Assembly (NCBI GenBank): GCA_905221125.1
Contig: CAJNBY010000021.1
Location: 1 to 24,437, forward strand
Length of the DNA stretch: 24,437 nt
From: a bacterium
GTDB taxonomy: Bacteria > Bacillota > Bacilli > Lactobacillales > Streptococcaceae
Direction of reading: 5' to 3'
Position numbers and translations under genes: made by a program. Shown here piece after piece: positions 23,272 through 24,437 of this stretch; position 1 is the first letter of the stretch; each line of letters opens with the position of its first letter. The notes under the pieces were generated by a model. That model was not told the origin of the DNA and did not search any database. It saw nothing but the letters and a program-made list of their open reading frames with translations.

Positions 23272-24437
23272 ATGAAAAACAAATCATCAAATAGTCTACG
23301 TCGTGAAAAGGTAACGCGCTATTCAATCCGTAAGTATAGCTTTGGTGCAGCCAGTGTAGCCGTTGCTGCTCTTTTCATGTTCTTAGGAAACGGAGCTGTA
23401 TCGGCTAACGAACTCAGCAAGACAGAAGGACAAGGGCATGAAAAGTCTCTTGAAAATAATGAATCACAAGTCGCAAATGAATCGTCTAAACCAGCCTACC
23501 TTGCTCCAGCAGCTCCAGTAGCTCCAGTAGTAGAGAATACTGTTAAACCAACAGAAGGCGCTCCTGTAGAAAAACCAGCTGCAGAAGAACCTACTGCTAA
23601 ACCAGCAGAAGCAACAACTCCAGCTTTGGACAAAACACAGCTTAAAAACTACATTTCAGAAATTGAATCAAAAATTTCTGCAGGCAAGTATGCGACTAAA
23701 ACAGAGGAGAGTGTAGCACTTTTGACATCTGAATTAGCTTCTGCTAAATCAGTTCTTGAATCTGCAACTAGTCAAGAAGAATTGAACTTAGCTTACAGAA
23801 ACCTTGTCACTACAGTAAGCTCAAAATTAAAAAACAAACCCAAAAAAGAAGCTCCAAAAGTAGACACTACTAACGGACAACCAACTCTAGGCAAAAAAGC
23901 AGAAAACACTGATAAAAAAACAGACTCTAACTCAATCGAGAACACAGGTTCTAACGATCCACGTAACGGGAAAGAGATAGATAAAGAGAATGCGTTCAGA
24001 ACAGAAGCGACTGCCGCAACTCATCAGCCAACAACTGTTACTTTCGGTAATTTAAGTTATACGTTGGAGTTCTCAGACGATGCTAAAAAAGAAATTTATG
24101 CCTACAATGAAGAAGACACAGATATTAGTATTGCTGTGAATTCAACAGTTGGGAAAATCACTTCTGCGTCAGTAAAAGGCGGAAGTGGTCAGTATATGAA
24201 CAAGAGCAAGAAAAAATCTGATCCACTTGATGCTCAAGAAATCGACGGATTTGGTTGGACGTATACTTCGATTGTAAGTGAGACACAAGGACCAGCAACA
24301 CTAAAAATTACTGGGAAACCAAATGAAGCTTTTAAAGCTTTGAAAGCTTATACAAAAGATGAAAATCAAAATGCTGTTTTAGGAGACAGATATCTGCAAC
24401 TTAGCAATGATGCTGGAGAACAAATATCGGACGGTAA
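23272..24437 (+). CDS. YSIRK-type surface protein, N-terminal part (3' end outside window)
   Basis: The ATG 23272 follows AAAAGGAGACCC. The frame stays open to the window end (388 codons). The YSIRK-G/S signal peptide is clear (YSIRKYSFGAASVAVAALF, about 21-39; cleavage near VSA-NE, about 47). Such signals direct secretion at the division septum and usually go with a C-terminal LPXTG anchor, which would be beyond the window. Residues about 65-120 are Pro/Ala/Glu/Lys-rich. A helical segment (about 121-185, KNYISEIESKISAGKYATKTE...) resembles FIVAR-type modules. A Ser/Lys-rich stretch follows. A beta-rich domain begins about 255 (VTFGNLSYTLEFSDDAKK). The ligand is unknown; a role in adhesion is inferred only from the class. 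Confidence 0.85.
   Translation, partial: MKNKSSNSLRREKVTRYSIRKYSFGAASVAVAALFMFLGNGAVSANELSKTEGQGHEKSLENNESQVANESSKPAYLAPAAPVAPVVENTVKPTEGAPVEKPAAEEPTAKPAEATTPALDKTQLKNYISEIESKISAGKYATKTEESVALLTSELASAKSVLESATSQEELNLAYRNLVTTVSSKLKNKPKKEAPKVDTTNGQPTLGKKAENTDKKTDSNSIENTGSNDPRNGKEIDKENAFRTEATAATHQPTTVTFGNLSYTLEFSDDAKKEIYAYNEEDTDISIAVNSTVGKITSASVKGGSGQYMNKSKKKSDPLDAQEIDGFGWTYTSIVSETQGPATLKITGKPNEAFKALKAYTKDENQNAVLGDRYLQLSNDAGEQISDG

Overview
The window looks like a chromosomal segment of a mitis-group Streptococcus, very close to S. pneumoniae. Evidence: gene order apt-metA-dnaD-tpiA-lytC-dpr-folA-clpX-engB and cdaA-cdaR-glmM...dapB-cca-ABC-F-mntE; a choline-binding lysozyme; a BOX repeat, which is typical of pneumococcus and its relatives; a YSIRK-type surface protein; moderate-to-low GC content. 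A large YSIRK surface protein next to mntE is not what I recall from common pneumococcal genomes, so S. mitis, S. oralis or S. pseudopneumoniae is at least as likely as S. pneumoniae. This is from memory, not from a search.

Layout. 1-230: an open frame with no visible start that contains a 50-bp palindrome, then the apt promoter. 233-3413: purine salvage (apt), methionine entry (metA), replication restart (dnaD) and glycolysis (tpiA), each with recognisable promoters or terminators. 3480-5830: LytC-like choline-binding lysozyme, a shortened BOX element, then the iron-storage protein Dpr with a palindrome over its -10. 5960-8892: folA, a 56-aa membrane peptide, clpX, engB and ridA. 8944-11716: the tightly overlapping trio rapZ-yvcK-whiA. 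11737-12030: a compact Fst-type type I toxin-antitoxin locus. 12086-13054 (minus): ferredoxin/flavodoxin-NADP reductase type 2, divergent from the c-di-AMP/peptidoglycan precursor operon cdaA-cdaR-glmM (13193-16178). 16252-17476: DUF1149 protein and a DegV fatty-acid-binding protein. 17508-17844: three head-to-tail 112-nt structured repeats in front of dapB-cca-ABC-F (17866-21697). 21734-22918 (minus): MntE manganese exporter. 23099-24437: a promoter with an upstream T14 tract driving a YSIRK surface protein cut by the window end.

The genes are mostly housekeeping. Many concern the cell envelope: GlmM, CdaA/CdaR, YvcK, RapZ, LytC, DapB and MntE. The most unusual items are the three tandem structured repeats ahead of dapB (arm sequences change between units while pairing is kept), the Fst-like toxin-antitoxin locus, a DHFR carrying the residues recalled from trimethoprim-resistant pneumococci (Leu100 with Asp20, Ala92 and Phe135), a homopolymer tract beside the surface-protein promoter, and the palindrome on the dpr promoter.
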